From Amycolatopsis decaplanina DSM 44594 (GTDB taxonomy: Bacteria; Actinomycetota; Actinomycetes; Mycobacteriales; Pseudonocardiaceae), in assembly GCF_000342005.1 (NCBI RefSeq), contig NZ_AOHO01000055.1, positions 241,329 through 305,328 of the forward strand: a stretch of DNA of 64,000 bases. Direction: 5' to 3'. Both the position numbers and the translations under genes were made by a program. Each line of letters starts with the position of its first letter. Position 1 is the first letter of the stretch. Below, piece by piece: positions 22,997-31,510 of this stretch. Below the pieces are notes generated by a model. That model made no database searches. It saw nothing but the letters and a program-made list of their open reading frames with translations, and was not told where the DNA came from.

Positions 22997-24220
22997 TTAC
23001 GATTCCTCCCTTCCACATTCCGCGGTCCAGACGACGGCGTCGGCCGGTATCCGCTCCAAAGCCTGGAGCTCCTCCAGGAGTCGCTCTCCCTGGCCATGGA
23101 TGCTGCCGATCGCGACGACGGACGCTTCACCTTCGATCCCGTCGACGACTCCGTCGAGAAGCTCCGATGAGCTGCGACGACCGCCGAGGTCGCATACCCG
23201 GCCCTGCCATGGGCCGGGAATGGGTGTCCTCGCGCTCCTTGTCGGCTCCCCGATCAGGATCACTCGCTCGGGGTCGAGCTGCGGGATCAGCGAACCTATT
23301 TGGCGATTGCGCTCGACACGGTCGGGACGGCATCCGATCACCACATGCAGTGGGCGGGTGATGAGTTTCTCGGAGATGAGCTCCTCGATGTTCATCAACG
23401 TGGATTCCGGATCGTTGACGGCGAGAAGGTTGGCGAATCTCAGCTGCTTTCCGCCCACTCGGAACCGATCGACTCTCAGTGCTCCCGGATCGGGGGGTGC
23501 GGACCACATTCCTCGCAAGGCATCCCCGCGATCAACCCCGAGCAGCTTCGCGACGGCGAGGCCGATGGCGACGTTCTCCTTGAAAGTGATCCAGCCGAAA
23601 CCCTCCATTTCCTCATCCGTCACGGTCTCCGGATCGACCACCACGAGGTCGCAGTTTCGCCGAGCGGCCTCCTCCTTCAGCACGGAAAGCCGCTCGCGCT
23701 CGGCGGTGACGCAAACCCCTCCTTCCGGCATCGACCTGCTGAGTGAGCGCGCGATGTCGTCGATCGTGGGGCCCATTTCCTGGACGTGGTCGAGGCGCAC
23801 ATTGGAGATGACACCGATTGTCGAGGAGATCAGCTTGGTCTGGTTGATCTCCTGCAGCTCTGGCATCACCGCCATGCACTCGACGACCAAAGCGTCGGGT
23901 GAGTAGGCGACCGCGCGGCGCACCACGCCGATCTGCTCGATGACATTGGCGATGCCGAACTTCCGGTAAACCGGGTCTTCATGTGCGTCCGGATGCACGA
24001 ACCGGGCGGCTGTTCCCGTCGTCTTGGCGACGGTCACCAGATCGCCGCCGCGCAGCGCACCCGCGCACAATCGGGTTATCGAGCTCTTTCCACGAGTACC
24101 GTTGACCAGCACTCTGGCCGGAATGGCCCGCAGGTTGGCGTGGTGGCGGCGCTGCTCGAGAAGGCCGGCCACCAGGATAAGGACACAGGCAACGACATAT
24201 ACGACATAACAGAAAAGCAC
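22997..24220 (-). CDS. capB: Poly-gamma-glutamate synthase, CapB/PgsB type
   Basis: The 407-residue protein has an N-terminal membrane anchor (CYVVYVVACVLILVAGLLEQ) and a Mur-ligase-like ATPase domain. The latter shows the P-loop VLVNGTRGKSSITRLC, VVECMAVMPELQ, SNVRLDHVQEMG and FAVNDPES-type motifs characteristic of CapB. It activates the gamma-carboxylate with ATP and adds the next amino acid at the membrane face. The start is GTG 24220, one base after the stop of the sensor gene; the longer ATG option would overlap that gene by about 40 bp. No CapA/PgsA homologue is present in the window. Confidence 0.92.
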   Translation of the reverse strand: MLFCYVVYVVACVLILVAGLLEQRRHHANLRAIPARVLVNGTRGKSSITRLCAGALRGGDLVTVAKTTGTAARFVHPDAHEDPVYRKFGIANVIEQIGVVRRAVAYSPDALVVECMAVMPELQEINQTKLISSTIGVISNVRLDHVQEMGPTIDDIARSLSRSMPEGGVCVTAERERLSVLKEEAARRNCDLVVVDPETVTDEEMEGFGWITFKENVAIGLAVAKLLGVDRGDALRGMWSAPPDPGALRVDRFRVGGKQLRFANLLAVNDPESTLMNIEELISEKLITRPLHVVIGCRPDRVERNRQIGSLIPQLDPERVILIGEPTRSARTPIPGPWQGRVCDLGGRRSSSELLDGVVDGIEGEASVVAIGSIHGQGERLLEELQALERIPADAVVWTAECGREES

Positions 24221-24221
24221 A

Positions 24222-26354
24222 TCAGTTCTCTCGCCGGGCGAGCTCTTTCCGATGCTCGGACTCACTCGCTGTTTTCCTACAGATCTCGAGGCAGAAGGTG
24301 ATCGTGCCGATCTGGTCTTGTCTCACCGGGTGGATTCCGGACACGAGATCTCCGGATGCCAACCGCTCCGCGAGCGTCGCCGTCCGTCGCAACTGCCGTA
24401 CGACAATGAACTCATGCCAGCCGAAGTTCAGCAAGGCGATGACGAGACCGATGAGACCGGCCGCGAGGTTGCGCCGGTTCAATTCGTTCTCCGGAAGACC
24501 CAGCGTGGTGGTCTTCTGTTCGGAGACCACACTCCATCGCAGGGCGGCGGCCGGACCCGGTGCGCCGATCGCGGCGGACGCGATCACCGACTCGCCGCCT
24601 CGGGATCGCCCTATCTCCGCGCGAGACCGCCCCGCGAGTGCCTCACCCGCACTTCGACGGAGAGATTCCCCGGACAGCGCATGGAACGCGAGATACCCCT
24701 CGGTGTCGGCGATCGTCCGGAAACCGGGATCGACGATCCTGACCCGGCCTGCGCGCTGGTGCAACAATTGCGAAAGATGCTCCACATCGAGCTCGGCCAC
24801 GATGCCATGACCGGAATCCGGCAGCTTCGCGTAGGCGAAGATCACCGGGAGACTGCCGGCGGTGTTGTGCTGACGTACCCCTTCGCCTGAAGGCGGCCGT
24901 TCCTCGGCCCGCAGCGGTGGCCGCCCGGCCCGGACGCCTATCCGGCCCGCCGGATCCACCACATAGATACTCCGATATCTGGACTCTCTGGCCATCAGCC
25001 GCTCCATGAGCGGGAGTACGGACGCAGCGTCCTCCCGTCCCTTGGATCTCACAAGCAGTTTCAGGTCCGCGACCGCTCCATTCAGGCTGCGGCGGACCGT
25101 GTCGGCGATACGCGAAACCTCCATTCCCCGTTCACGCACGACGAGTTCCGGCACCGTGGGCGCCGAGCCACCGGCGACCACCAGCACAGAACAGGACCAG
25201 GCCAGCGTCGTCGCCGCGGCGACGACGATCACCAGCCGAGCCGACGGCACCCACCACCGAGGGCGTTGCCGAGCTCCCGCCGGGCGACTGAACCACTCGA
25301 ACGCCGCGGCGATCCGGCGCACCTCACGCACTCCCGAGCCACGTACCGTCGGCGCACCGGCCCCGGAGGCGACCGCGAGCGCGCCGTTTCGCAGCCGGTG
25401 AACCGGACCGACGACGGTCCTGCGGACCAGCACGAAACCGAAGAACGCCGCAACCACCAGGGTGACGACGGTCGCCGGGTGGCGACCTGTCTGCGTGCCC
25501 CCTTGCACCGGCACTTGGGCCATCGACACCAGCGAGAGCTTCCAGGCTCCGGCCAGACCCGTTACCGTCAGCGGCGCGTAGGCGGCCACCAGCGCCGTCT
25601 CGCGAACACCGTCGGGTCCCGATCCCGTCTTGACGACAAGGTTCACGCTCCCGGCGCGTCCCACGGCCGATTCGGTCGCGGCCTTGCCGATCAGCCCCTG
25701 GCTGACCCGGGCGTCCACAGTGGGAGCAGGACCTCGGGAATCAAGGAGGCGACCGTCGTCCGTGACCACCGACACACTCTGCCCGAGTCCCGGGTCCAAC
25801 GGAATCTCGGAATTCACCAGGTCGGTGAACGCCACCAGGACCCGCTGTTCGCTGCCTGCCGGCACCGGAACGGTCGCGACCATGACGACCCCTTTACCCG
25901 CAGATGCCACAGGACGAACGCTCGCCTCCTTCATGGATCCACTGTCCAGAGCCGCGAAGGGCAAGGGTTCTCCACGGGCGGCGAGCAATTGTCCTGTCGA
26001 GCTCCGCATGAGTGCCATCCCACGCCATCGCGGGTAAACCTCACCCAGCGAATCGAGCAAGTCCTCCGGCGCTCGTCCCTGAGCATTGCCGGACTGCGTC
26101 ACCCCGAATCGGAGATCCATGACGGACTCCGCCACTGTCTTCGCCAATGCGTGCGCAGTCGCTTCGACGAAACGTTCCTGCGACTGCGTGACGACACCTG
26201 GAACCGGTTCCGCCGAAGGAGGATCGAGCAACAGAACACAGGCCGCGGCAAGTAATAAGGTCAGCGCCAGAACCACGGCGGAAGGGACACCGACGCCTCT
26301 GGGAAATCCAGCCTCGGCAAGGTGCTTCTCCATTCGGATTGTGCGCTTCCGCAC
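24222..26354 (-). CDS. Membrane sensor protein with two extracellular domains and HAMP-like segments, no kinase
   Basis: The 710-residue protein has two similar halves. Each has a transmembrane segment, a 200-250-residue external domain of cache type (DLRFGVTQSGNAQ and DLKLLVRSKGRED; MALMRSSTGQLLAARGEP and SIYVVDPAGRIGVRAGRP), and a second transmembrane segment with a HAMP-like linker (RRTVVGPVHRLRNGALAVAS; RQLRRTATLAERLASGDLV). The chain ends soon after the second HAMP, with no kinase, cyclase or methyl-accepting domain. Start GTG 26354 follows GAGAGGAAAC. It is first in the polymer operon, so it may sense or bind polymer or regulate CapB/C by contact. Confidence 0.75.
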   Translation of the reverse strand: MRKRTIRMEKHLAEAGFPRGVGVPSAVVLALTLLLAAACVLLLDPPSAEPVPGVVTQSQERFVEATAHALAKTVAESVMDLRFGVTQSGNAQGRAPEDLLDSLGEVYPRWRGMALMRSSTGQLLAARGEPLPFAALDSGSMKEASVRPVASAGKGVVMVATVPVPAGSEQRVLVAFTDLVNSEIPLDPGLGQSVSVVTDDGRLLDSRGPAPTVDARVSQGLIGKAATESAVGRAGSVNLVVKTGSGPDGVRETALVAAYAPLTVTGLAGAWKLSLVSMAQVPVQGGTQTGRHPATVVTLVVAAFFGFVLVRRTVVGPVHRLRNGALAVASGAGAPTVRGSGVREVRRIAAAFEWFSRPAGARQRPRWWVPSARLVIVVAAATTLAWSCSVLVVAGGSAPTVPELVVRERGMEVSRIADTVRRSLNGAVADLKLLVRSKGREDAASVLPLMERLMARESRYRSIYVVDPAGRIGVRAGRPPLRAEERPPSGEGVRQHNTAGSLPVIFAYAKLPDSGHGIVAELDVEHLSQLLHQRAGRVRIVDPGFRTIADTEGYLAFHALSGESLRRSAGEALAGRSRAEIGRSRGGESVIASAAIGAPGPAAALRWSVVSEQKTTTLGLPENELNRRNLAAGLIGLVIALLNFGWHEFIVVRQLRRTATLAERLASGDLVSGIHPVRQDQIGTITFCLEICRKTASESEHRKELARREN

Positions 26355-26505
26355 GAAATGTTTCCTCTCGAACTGAGCGCGGCGGTTTCATCAGCCCAAC
26401 ACGCTGAAGGCATCATTCCCCTTCACCGGCCGCCGGTCCAGGAGCCACCCAGCTGGCCACCGGGCGTGGAGTCGCACCATGCCGGCACCGCGGATCACAG
26501 CAGGC

Positions 26506-26703
26506 TCAAGAGTGATTCAGAGAGTCCATCAAGGACGCCCATGCCGCGGTGGTCATCACCAGCGCGGGTCCCGAACGGTCCTTGGAGTCACGTACAGCGA
26601 CGTGCCTTGGCAATATGGCGACCTCAACACACGCGCCTTGACCGACGCTGCGAAGCGGCTTCCGCCAGACGGCGTCCGACGGAATGATGTTTCCCTGCTC
26701 CAC
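26506..26703 (-). CDS. DUF397 domain protein
   Basis: The 65-residue protein shows the DUF397 pattern: VWRKPLRS, GACVEVAILPRHVAVRDSKD, GPALVMTTAAWASLMDSL. It lies five bases downstream of the XRE-DUF5753 gene. DUF397 proteins nearly always pair with such regulators in actinomycetes and are thought to be the small partner of a regulatory or toxin-antitoxin-like pair; the mechanism is not established. Confidence 0.92.
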   Translation of the reverse strand: MEQGNIIPSDAVWRKPLRSVGQGACVEVAILPRHVAVRDSKDRSGPALVMTTAAWASLMDSLNHS

Positions 26704-26708
26704 TCCCG

Positions 26709-27563
26709 CTACAACTCCTTAATTATCTGGCCGACAAAATGGACGGTCTTCTCCGGAGACAAAGCCAGCTCCTTGAGACGCCCGAAAACACAGGTGTACC
26801 CGGCGATCTCACTCTCGCGCTCCATGTACAGCCCACCCACCGGAGTCTCGACGTAGACGACGTCGGGATCGGACTCCTCATGGAACTCCAAGACCGTGAA
26901 CGGGCCTACCATCGCCGGGTGTTCGCCGGCCGCGATGGGCAGTACCTGCACCGTGACATGAGGCAGTTCCGCTATCTCCAGCAGGTGCGTGAGCTGGTCA
27001 CGCATGACGGCGTTGCCGCCGACCGGCCGCCGCAAAGCGGCCTCGCTATGCACCGCCCACAAGCCGATCGGACGACTGGAGTGCAGGCGTTCCTGACGTT
27101 TCATGCGCAGCATGACCTGCCGGTCGACCTGGTCTTCCGTACGGGGAACCACGGTCGCCGCCGTGACCGCACGGGCATACTCCTTGGTCTGCAAAAGCCC
27201 GGTAATCACTTCACCTTCGTATGTTCGACTCATGGCGGCTTCAGCTTCCAGCCCCACGTAAGTCGCAAGCCACTCGGGTAGCACGTCACCATAACTATGC
27301 CACCAACCCCGAACGCGAGATTCTCTCGCGGCCTGGACAAGACGATCCGCTTCCACACCGTGCACTCCGTACAAATCCAACATCAAGCGGACGTCGCCTG
27401 GACTGATGCTCCCGTGGCCGTTCTCGATACGGGAAATCTTCGAGTGCCGGCATCCCAGATACTCGGCGACTTCGCCGATCTTCTTGCCTGCTCTCTCCCG
27501 ATGACGACGCAGTTCGCTGTCCAAACGCCTGCGACGGACAGTGGGACTGTAATCAGCGGCCAA
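26709..27563 (-). CDS. XRE-family regulator with DUF5753 domain
   Basis: The 284-residue protein begins with an XRE helix-turn-helix (LRRHRERAGKKIGEVAEYLG then CRHSKISRIENGHGSISPGD) and continues with the DUF5753 domain (EGEVITGLLQTKEYARAV, LPHVTVQVLPIAAGEHPAM, GPFTVLEF, VVYVETPVGGLYME). It is paired with a DUF397 gene five bases downstream. Regulators of this class control development or secondary metabolism in streptomycetes (the abaA locus is one example). A palindromic site (27658-27677) lies about 95 bp upstream and may be its operator. Confidence 0.93.
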   Translation of the reverse strand: MAADYSPTVRRRRLDSELRRHRERAGKKIGEVAEYLGCRHSKISRIENGHGSISPGDVRLMLDLYGVHGVEADRLVQAARESRVRGWWHSYGDVLPEWLATYVGLEAEAAMSRTYEGEVITGLLQTKEYARAVTAATVVPRTEDQVDRQVMLRMKRQERLHSSRPIGLWAVHSEAALRRPVGGNAVMRDQLTHLLEIAELPHVTVQVLPIAAGEHPAMVGPFTVLEFHEESDPDVVYVETPVGGLYMERESEIAGYTCVFGRLKELALSPEKTVHFVGQIIKEL

Positions 27564-27657
27564 TTCTTACTCCTTTCATTGCCGGGTAGCTTCCACCAGT
27601 CGTGCTCATCTTCGATAGGCCCAGACAGAGTAACGCCCTAACAACACTGTCGGCGGA

Positions 27658-27677
27658 TGTACAGATGTGTACGTACA
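27658..27677. promoter_or_regulatory. Candidate operator, TGTACA-N4-TGTACGTACA
   Basis: TGTACA is followed four bases later by the perfect palindrome TGTACGTACA, about 95 bp upstream of the XRE-DUF5753 start. Such clustered TGTAC sites could bind a dimeric XRE protein. This is a sequence observation only. Confidence 0.35.
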
Positions 27678-27998
27678 GACGAAGCTGTTCGCATGAGCAA
27701 TCCGGCAAAACCCCACGTGATGACCCCGATTCAACCACACCGGACAGGTACGTGAACAGGATTCACAACTACCACCTCGTCCATCTGGCGGTAATCACAT
27801 CGGCCTACATTCGCCGGAACATGAAGGATCATCGCCATTCTTGCGGGCCACCCGGAAATGATCAGCCGCGACTCGTGACGCGGCAGGGATCAGTTCTTCT
27901 GGTGTCGGAATCTTTTGTCAGCCAGACCGATACCAGTACCGCCGGGCGGCGTGCGCGACGCCTTCCTCGAGCGCGCGCCGCCGCCCGGCATCCAAAGC

Positions 27999-28044
27999 GG
28001 CGGTGAGGCTGGGAAACCCTCCCCGACATACCAGCCTCACCGCC
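27999..28044. terminator. Orphan hairpin, 14-bp perfect stem
   Basis: GGCGGTGAGGCTGG pairs exactly with CCAGCCTCACCGCC around an 18-base loop. No T-run follows and no confident gene ends just before it on either strand. It may be a terminator for an unrecognised transcript or part of the leader of the gene at 28240. Confidence 0.45.
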
Positions 28045-28239
28045 TCCCCACATAACGCGCAGAAACTACGCGCCGCCGCGCCGCACGCGCTGAGTGCGCA
28101 TCACCGCGCTCCCCGTCATCGGCATGGTCGGGCGATATCTCCCCACGCCCCCGGTTACCACCAGGCGCCATCGGGCATCAACTGCCCGAGACCACGGTCG
28201 CCGGCTCTGCCAGACAAACAAGGAAAGCGGGTTCCAGAC

Positions 28240-28722
28240 ATGCCATCTCAAAGTGTTGCGGAAACGTTGACGCACAGCTCCAACCTGGACCACATGCTGG
28301 CGACAGCTCGCGCCTACCGGGATTTCTACGGCTGGCCGACCAGTGTGGACCACGCGACCGGGCAGGTCGTGCTCACCGTGTCCGGTGAGGTGAGCGCGAT
28401 CGTAGCGAGGAAGGAACTCGGCGAGGCCGCTCAATCGCTGCTCGCGATCCGGATGCTCGCCGGCCCCGCCGTCGAGCTGCCCGGCGGGGATTGCGTGTTC
28501 CTCACCGGCCCCAGATGCGACCTCGGCCCGGCCACGGTGGCGGATCTCGAACGCCTCGGGGTCCGCCTGCGGGACAGGGGTTCCTTGATCCCCTTGCCTC
28601 CGTCGGGAAACGGCGACGACGCGGTGCGGTGGTTGTGCGGGCCGAAGCCGACCCGGCCGCTTCCCCCCTGCGCCGCGGTCATCGGCGCCCTCCGCGCCTC
28701 CTCGGCGATGTGCCCGGCCTGA
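28240..28722 (+). CDS. Hypothetical protein
   Basis: The 160-residue protein starts MPSQSVAETLTHSSNLDHML. It has a helix with ARAYRDFYGWPTSVDHATGQ, strands VVLTVSGEVSAIVARKELGE, and a C-terminal half with GGDCVFLTGPRCDLGPATVA. The AYRDFYGWP segment is faintly like the opening of actinobacterial primase/polymerase-like proteins, but no catalytic motif follows. I start at ATG 28240; AGGAAAG is somewhat far upstream. The next gene, 29 bp downstream, is on the same strand. Confidence 0.6.
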   Translation: MPSQSVAETLTHSSNLDHMLATARAYRDFYGWPTSVDHATGQVVLTVSGEVSAIVARKELGEAAQSLLAIRMLAGPAVELPGGDCVFLTGPRCDLGPATVADLERLGVRLRDRGSLIPLPPSGNGDDAVRWLCGPKPTRPLPPCAAVIGALRASSAMCPA

Positions 28723-28751
28723 GCGTGCCGCCGGGAAGAAGGTGCTTATCC

Positions 28752-29081
28752 ATGCTTGCGGAAAGGAAGACTACTGCTGTGTTCAACTACACCGCGACAC
28801 TGTCGGCCGCGGAGAACTGGGCGGGCCTGATCCCACGACGGCCGCTCTGGCACAACACGGATGTCGAGTGGCAGTTCGAACCGGTCATCCAGAAGACCGC
28901 CGGTGTCCTGAGACTCACGTTGAGCGCACCGGATAGACCCGCCAAGGTCAAAGCCGTGCAGATCGCCGATGTCCGGGATACGGCCAACGCACAGGGTTCG
29001 GTCATGGCGGTACTGGACGACATCTACATGAAGATGTTCGAGATCTCCGGAATTCCGGCTCCCCCGCTACCGGTCCGCTAG
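28752..29081 (+). CDS. Hypothetical protein
   Basis: The 109-residue product (ATG 28752; an alternative GTG at 28779 also has a fair ribosome site, AGGAAG) contains NYTATLSAAENWAGLIPRRP, a central TAGVLRLTLSAPDRPAKVKA and a tail VLDDIYMKMFEISGIPAPPL. No family recognised. It follows the 160-residue hypothetical gene and is closed by a very strong terminator at 29103. There is no signal peptide or membrane segment. Confidence 0.6.
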   Translation: MLAERKTTAVFNYTATLSAAENWAGLIPRRPLWHNTDVEWQFEPVIQKTAGVLRLTLSAPDRPAKVKAVQIADVRDTANAQGSVMAVLDDIYMKMFEISGIPAPPLPVR

Positions 29082-29100
29082 GCCGGCCTCGTAACAGCTG

Positions 29101-29149
29101 GCAAAGGGTCACCTTCAGGACTCTGAGTCCTGAAGGTGACCCTTTTGCC
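29101..29149. terminator. Strong bidirectional terminator, 21-bp perfect stem
   Basis: The arms at 29103-29123 and 29125-29145 are exact complements around a single T, centred on GGACTCTGAGTCC. The hairpin begins AAAGGG and ends CCCTTTTGCC, so each strand has an A- or T-flank. It lies between the convergent genes ending at 29081 and 29208. Confidence 0.9.
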
Positions 29150-29207
29150 TCGCGCCACCCCTACGGCTCACCGGGTGTGAGAGAACGCCGGAACAAGCAC
29201 ACCCCTG

Positions 29208-29861
29208 TCAGCCGACCACGATGCTCGCGTCCCGCAGCGACGTGTACCACACGTCGGATCTGAACTCCGGCCCGCTCTCCTCACCGATGTAGAGATCGAT
29301 GTGCCGGGAGCCGCCGAGACCAGGGGTGAACTCATCTCGAATCTGCCACTTCGCCGCGCCGATCTTGGCGCAAACCACACTCGGAGGGGTTCCGCCCGAC
29401 TCGGTCGTACCACACTCGACAACGGAGAATCGCGTGCCGATGGCCAGCACATCGCTGTCGGCCGCGGCACTCACGAACGGCTCCAATGGTTCGCCACGAC
29501 TGTCCAATGGAGCATCCTCGAGCCAGTACCCGATATTGTACGACCAATTCAGATAACGGCCCGTATGCGAGCCGGCGGTAATTCGTCCCGTCCCCTCGTC
29601 ACGCACGACGTCGACGAATTCCAGTGGATAGCGACCCAATGATTGCTCGCCCGAGGCGCAGTCACTGTCCGGGCAGCCGAACACCTCCGTGGAAGGACCC
29701 GCGTGAAAAGTTTCGACAGCGGTGTAGTAAACGGTGATCAACCATCCCCTGGACGGCTCTTGGCCGGCCTGCTTGCATCCGATCAAGCCGAAGACGATCG
29801 AGAAGACGATCGAAATGATCCCGATGTCATGATGACCTCCCTTGCCGCCGGGTCCTCGCAT
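29208..29861 (-). CDS. Lipoprotein with 3D/double-psi-barrel-like domain
   Basis: The 217-residue protein has a hydrophobic stretch IGIISIVFSIVFGLIGC ending in a plausible lipobox Cys. The exported domain contains WLITVYYTAVE, ADSDVLAIGTRFSVVECG and AKWQIRDEFTPGLGGSRHID followed by LYIGEE, the layout of 3D-domain/RlpA-like barrels. SIVFSIVF comes from a 12-bp tandem duplication (29790-29813). Start choice is awkward: ATG 29861 is in frame with a weak ribosome site, whereas the strong AAGGGAGGT site serves an ATG at 29830 in another frame. A one-base error near 29820 would resolve this. It lies 37 bp after the GT2 gene, probably in the same operon. Confidence 0.65.
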   Translation of the reverse strand: MRGPGGKGGHHDIGIISIVFSIVFGLIGCKQAGQEPSRGWLITVYYTAVETFHAGPSTEVFGCPDSDCASGEQSLGRYPLEFVDVVRDEGTGRITAGSHTGRYLNWSYNIGYWLEDAPLDSRGEPLEPFVSAAADSDVLAIGTRFSVVECGTTESGGTPPSVVCAKIGAAKWQIRDEFTPGLGGSRHIDLYIGEESGPEFRSDVWYTSLRDASIVVG

Positions 29862-29898
29862 ACCCGTTCACTGCCCTTCGTCCACAGTGCGTCGTATC

Positions 29899-31191
29899 TC
29901 AACTCGCCCGTCGCCCCTCGACCACGGCAGGCTCGGCCAGCCGTTCCGTCTTCATCCAGTCGGCACGGCCGCCGACATGCCGGACGACTCCGCGGCACCC
30001 CGCGAGCGAACCGAGCACCAGGAAGACAGGATAGGTCATCGAGGTGGCCACACATCGCCACAAGGGCTCATCGCGCGACCTCAGCCGATGGGTGATTCCC
30101 CAGACGGTGCCGGGCAACAACAGGGCACCCAGCCACGTCAGCCATGCCGACGCCGCATCGGCCGTGCCGCTCGCGATCGGGAACAGGGCCGTCCCGCCGA
30201 GCCCGACCTGAATGGCGATGCCGAGGAACAGGAGCGCCAGCAGGGTGAAAAGCGGTACGAACCAGGGAACGATCAAGTAGTGCAGCAGGTCGACCAGCCC
30301 CAGCGCGGAAATGTGACGGGAGGCGAGCAGCCCGGGAAGATGACGAGCGCACTGGAGATTCCCCTGTGCCCACCGGGCACGTTGCCGAACCAGCCGCCGG
30401 ATGTCGACGACAGCCTGCTGGGTCACGACGGCACGCCTCACATAGCGGACCCGGACCCCTGCCCGATGCAGGCGTAGTCCCAGTTCGGTGTCCTCCACCA
30501 GACAGGACGACCACGGGTCGTTCCCGAAAGCCATGAGCACCGAAAGCTTGACGAACTGGCCGTTCCCGCCCAGTGCGACCGTGCCGACGGTGTCACGCAC
30601 CGTCTGGGCCGCGTCGGCGACACAGCCGAACTCGATGTCCTGCAACAAGCCCAGCAACTTGTGACGATTACGAATACGGACCCTGCATTGCACCGCACCG
30701 CTTGTCCCGTCGGCGAGATATCGATCGACTTCCGTGAGCAGATTACGGCTGACCCGGCCATCTGCGTCGACCACACCCACCACGGTCTCGTCGGCCGTGC
30801 CTTCTTCCCGCGCGAGGTCGCGGATCAGCCGGTAGGCGGCGTTGAGTGCGGCACCTTTGCCTTGTCGCGCCTCCGGCGGATCACGCCGCAGGACCATCAT
30901 CCGATCGTCGTCGACGGCCTTGAGCACCGTCGAGGTCCGGTCGTTACTCCCATCGTCCACCACCAGCACCCGCAGCCGATTTTCGCCGTCCGCCAAGGTG
31001 AGGAGAGACCGGACGGTGTCAGCGATCACCAGCTCCTCGTCAAGCGCGGGGACGACGAGCCAGAAACACGACGAAGGCCTGCCGGCCCCGGTCGCGCCCG
31101 GCAGGGGAGTTCTCAGACTCAGCAAAGACAGAATAATATTGTAAATCGGCCATCCGAGAAGGAGTGCCATCATCAACGAGTAGATCTGCAT
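29899..31191 (-). CDS. Family 2 glycosyltransferase, membrane-bound
   Basis: The 430-residue enzyme has an N-terminal membrane segment and a GT-A catalytic domain: VVPALDEELVIADTVRSLL, VLVVDDGSNDRT, the DADGRV metal site, LGGNGQFVKLSVL, DTELGLRLHRAG, and the QRARWAQGN motif (QxxRW) of processive GT2 enzymes. C-terminal helices (LIVPWFVPLFTLLALLFLGI and later ones) form the membrane channel region. It resembles poly-N-acetylglucosamine- or hyaluronan-type synthases. A small membrane protein gene lies five bases upstream and a lipoprotein gene downstream, suggesting one operon for an exported polysaccharide. Confidence 0.9.
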   Translation of the reverse strand: MQIYSLMMALLLGWPIYNIILSLLSLRTPLPGATGAGRPSSCFWLVVPALDEELVIADTVRSLLTLADGENRLRVLVVDDGSNDRTSTVLKAVDDDRMMVLRRDPPEARQGKGAALNAAYRLIRDLAREEGTADETVVGVVDADGRVSRNLLTEVDRYLADGTSGAVQCRVRIRNRHKLLGLLQDIEFGCVADAAQTVRDTVGTVALGGNGQFVKLSVLMAFGNDPWSSCLVEDTELGLRLHRAGVRVRYVRRAVVTQQAVVDIRRLVRQRARWAQGNLQCARHLPGLLASRHISALGLVDLLHYLIVPWFVPLFTLLALLFLGIAIQVGLGGTALFPIASGTADAASAWLTWLGALLLPGTVWGITHRLRSRDEPLWRCVATSMTYPVFLVLGSLAGCRGVVRHVGGRADWMKTERLAEPAVVEGRRAS

Positions 31192-31196
31192 TGTTA

Positions 31197-31361
31197 CTAC
31201 TTGACCGCCCGTCGCAAATATAGACCGAGAGATCGTAGCGCGAGCAAGGAACAGGCGACCACCAGTACATGCACGGCCACTTGCACCACCTCGGACGATC
31301 CGAAAAGAGCAAATCCCATGAATAATGGGACTCCGGTCGCCCGAATCGATGTAACAGACAT
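31197..31361 (-). CDS. Small membrane protein upstream of glycosyltransferase
   Basis: This 54-residue protein starts at ATG 31361 behind AAAGGATTGTCAAG. It reads MSVTSIRATGVPLFMGFALF, then VVQVAVHVLVVACSLLALRS and a basic end: two hydrophobic segments. Its stop is five bases from the GT2 start, so the two are coupled. It could be an accessory subunit of the synthase, as with small partners of other polysaccharide synthases. No family recognised. Confidence 0.6.
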   Translation of the reverse strand: MSVTSIRATGVPLFMGFALFGSSEVVQVAVHVLVVACSLLALRSLGLYLRRAVK

Positions 31362-31362
31362 C

Positions 31363-31392
31363 TTGACAATCCTTTTGAAGGCGTGCGATACA
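31363..31392 (+). promoter_or_regulatory. Candidate promoter for the epimerase/DUF2334 operon
   Basis: TTGACA at 31363-31368 matches the -35 consensus. GATACA follows after 18 bases (31387-31392), with TACATT overlapping. The epimerase start is about 120 bp downstream. The region lies between divergent genes and is AT-rich for this genome. Confidence 0.4.
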
Positions 31393-31510
31393 TTAAACAC
31401 CAGCTGCAGAGCGCGGAAGCGGCCACTCCCATTAACACTGAACCCACCCTGCACAGTCTGGGCAACAGTCCAATGAAAATTCGCGCGGGGTTCACCGAGT
31501 GGGAGTATTA

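Larger units (their letters stand above)
27564..28239. other. Intergenic region between divergent genes
   Basis: This 676-bp gap holds the XRE promoter region, a palindromic site (27658-27677) and a perfect 14-bp stem (27999-28044). The part from 27600 to 27860 is AT-richer than its surroundings. No frame has a convincing ribosome site plus codon pattern, although a gene that uses the orphan hairpin as terminator cannot be excluded. Confidence 0.6.

Noticed and set aside
27602..28006. 134-residue plus-strand open frame
   Set aside because: Starts and composition unconvincing; the end lies in the orphan hairpin and is a run of Arg/Ala.
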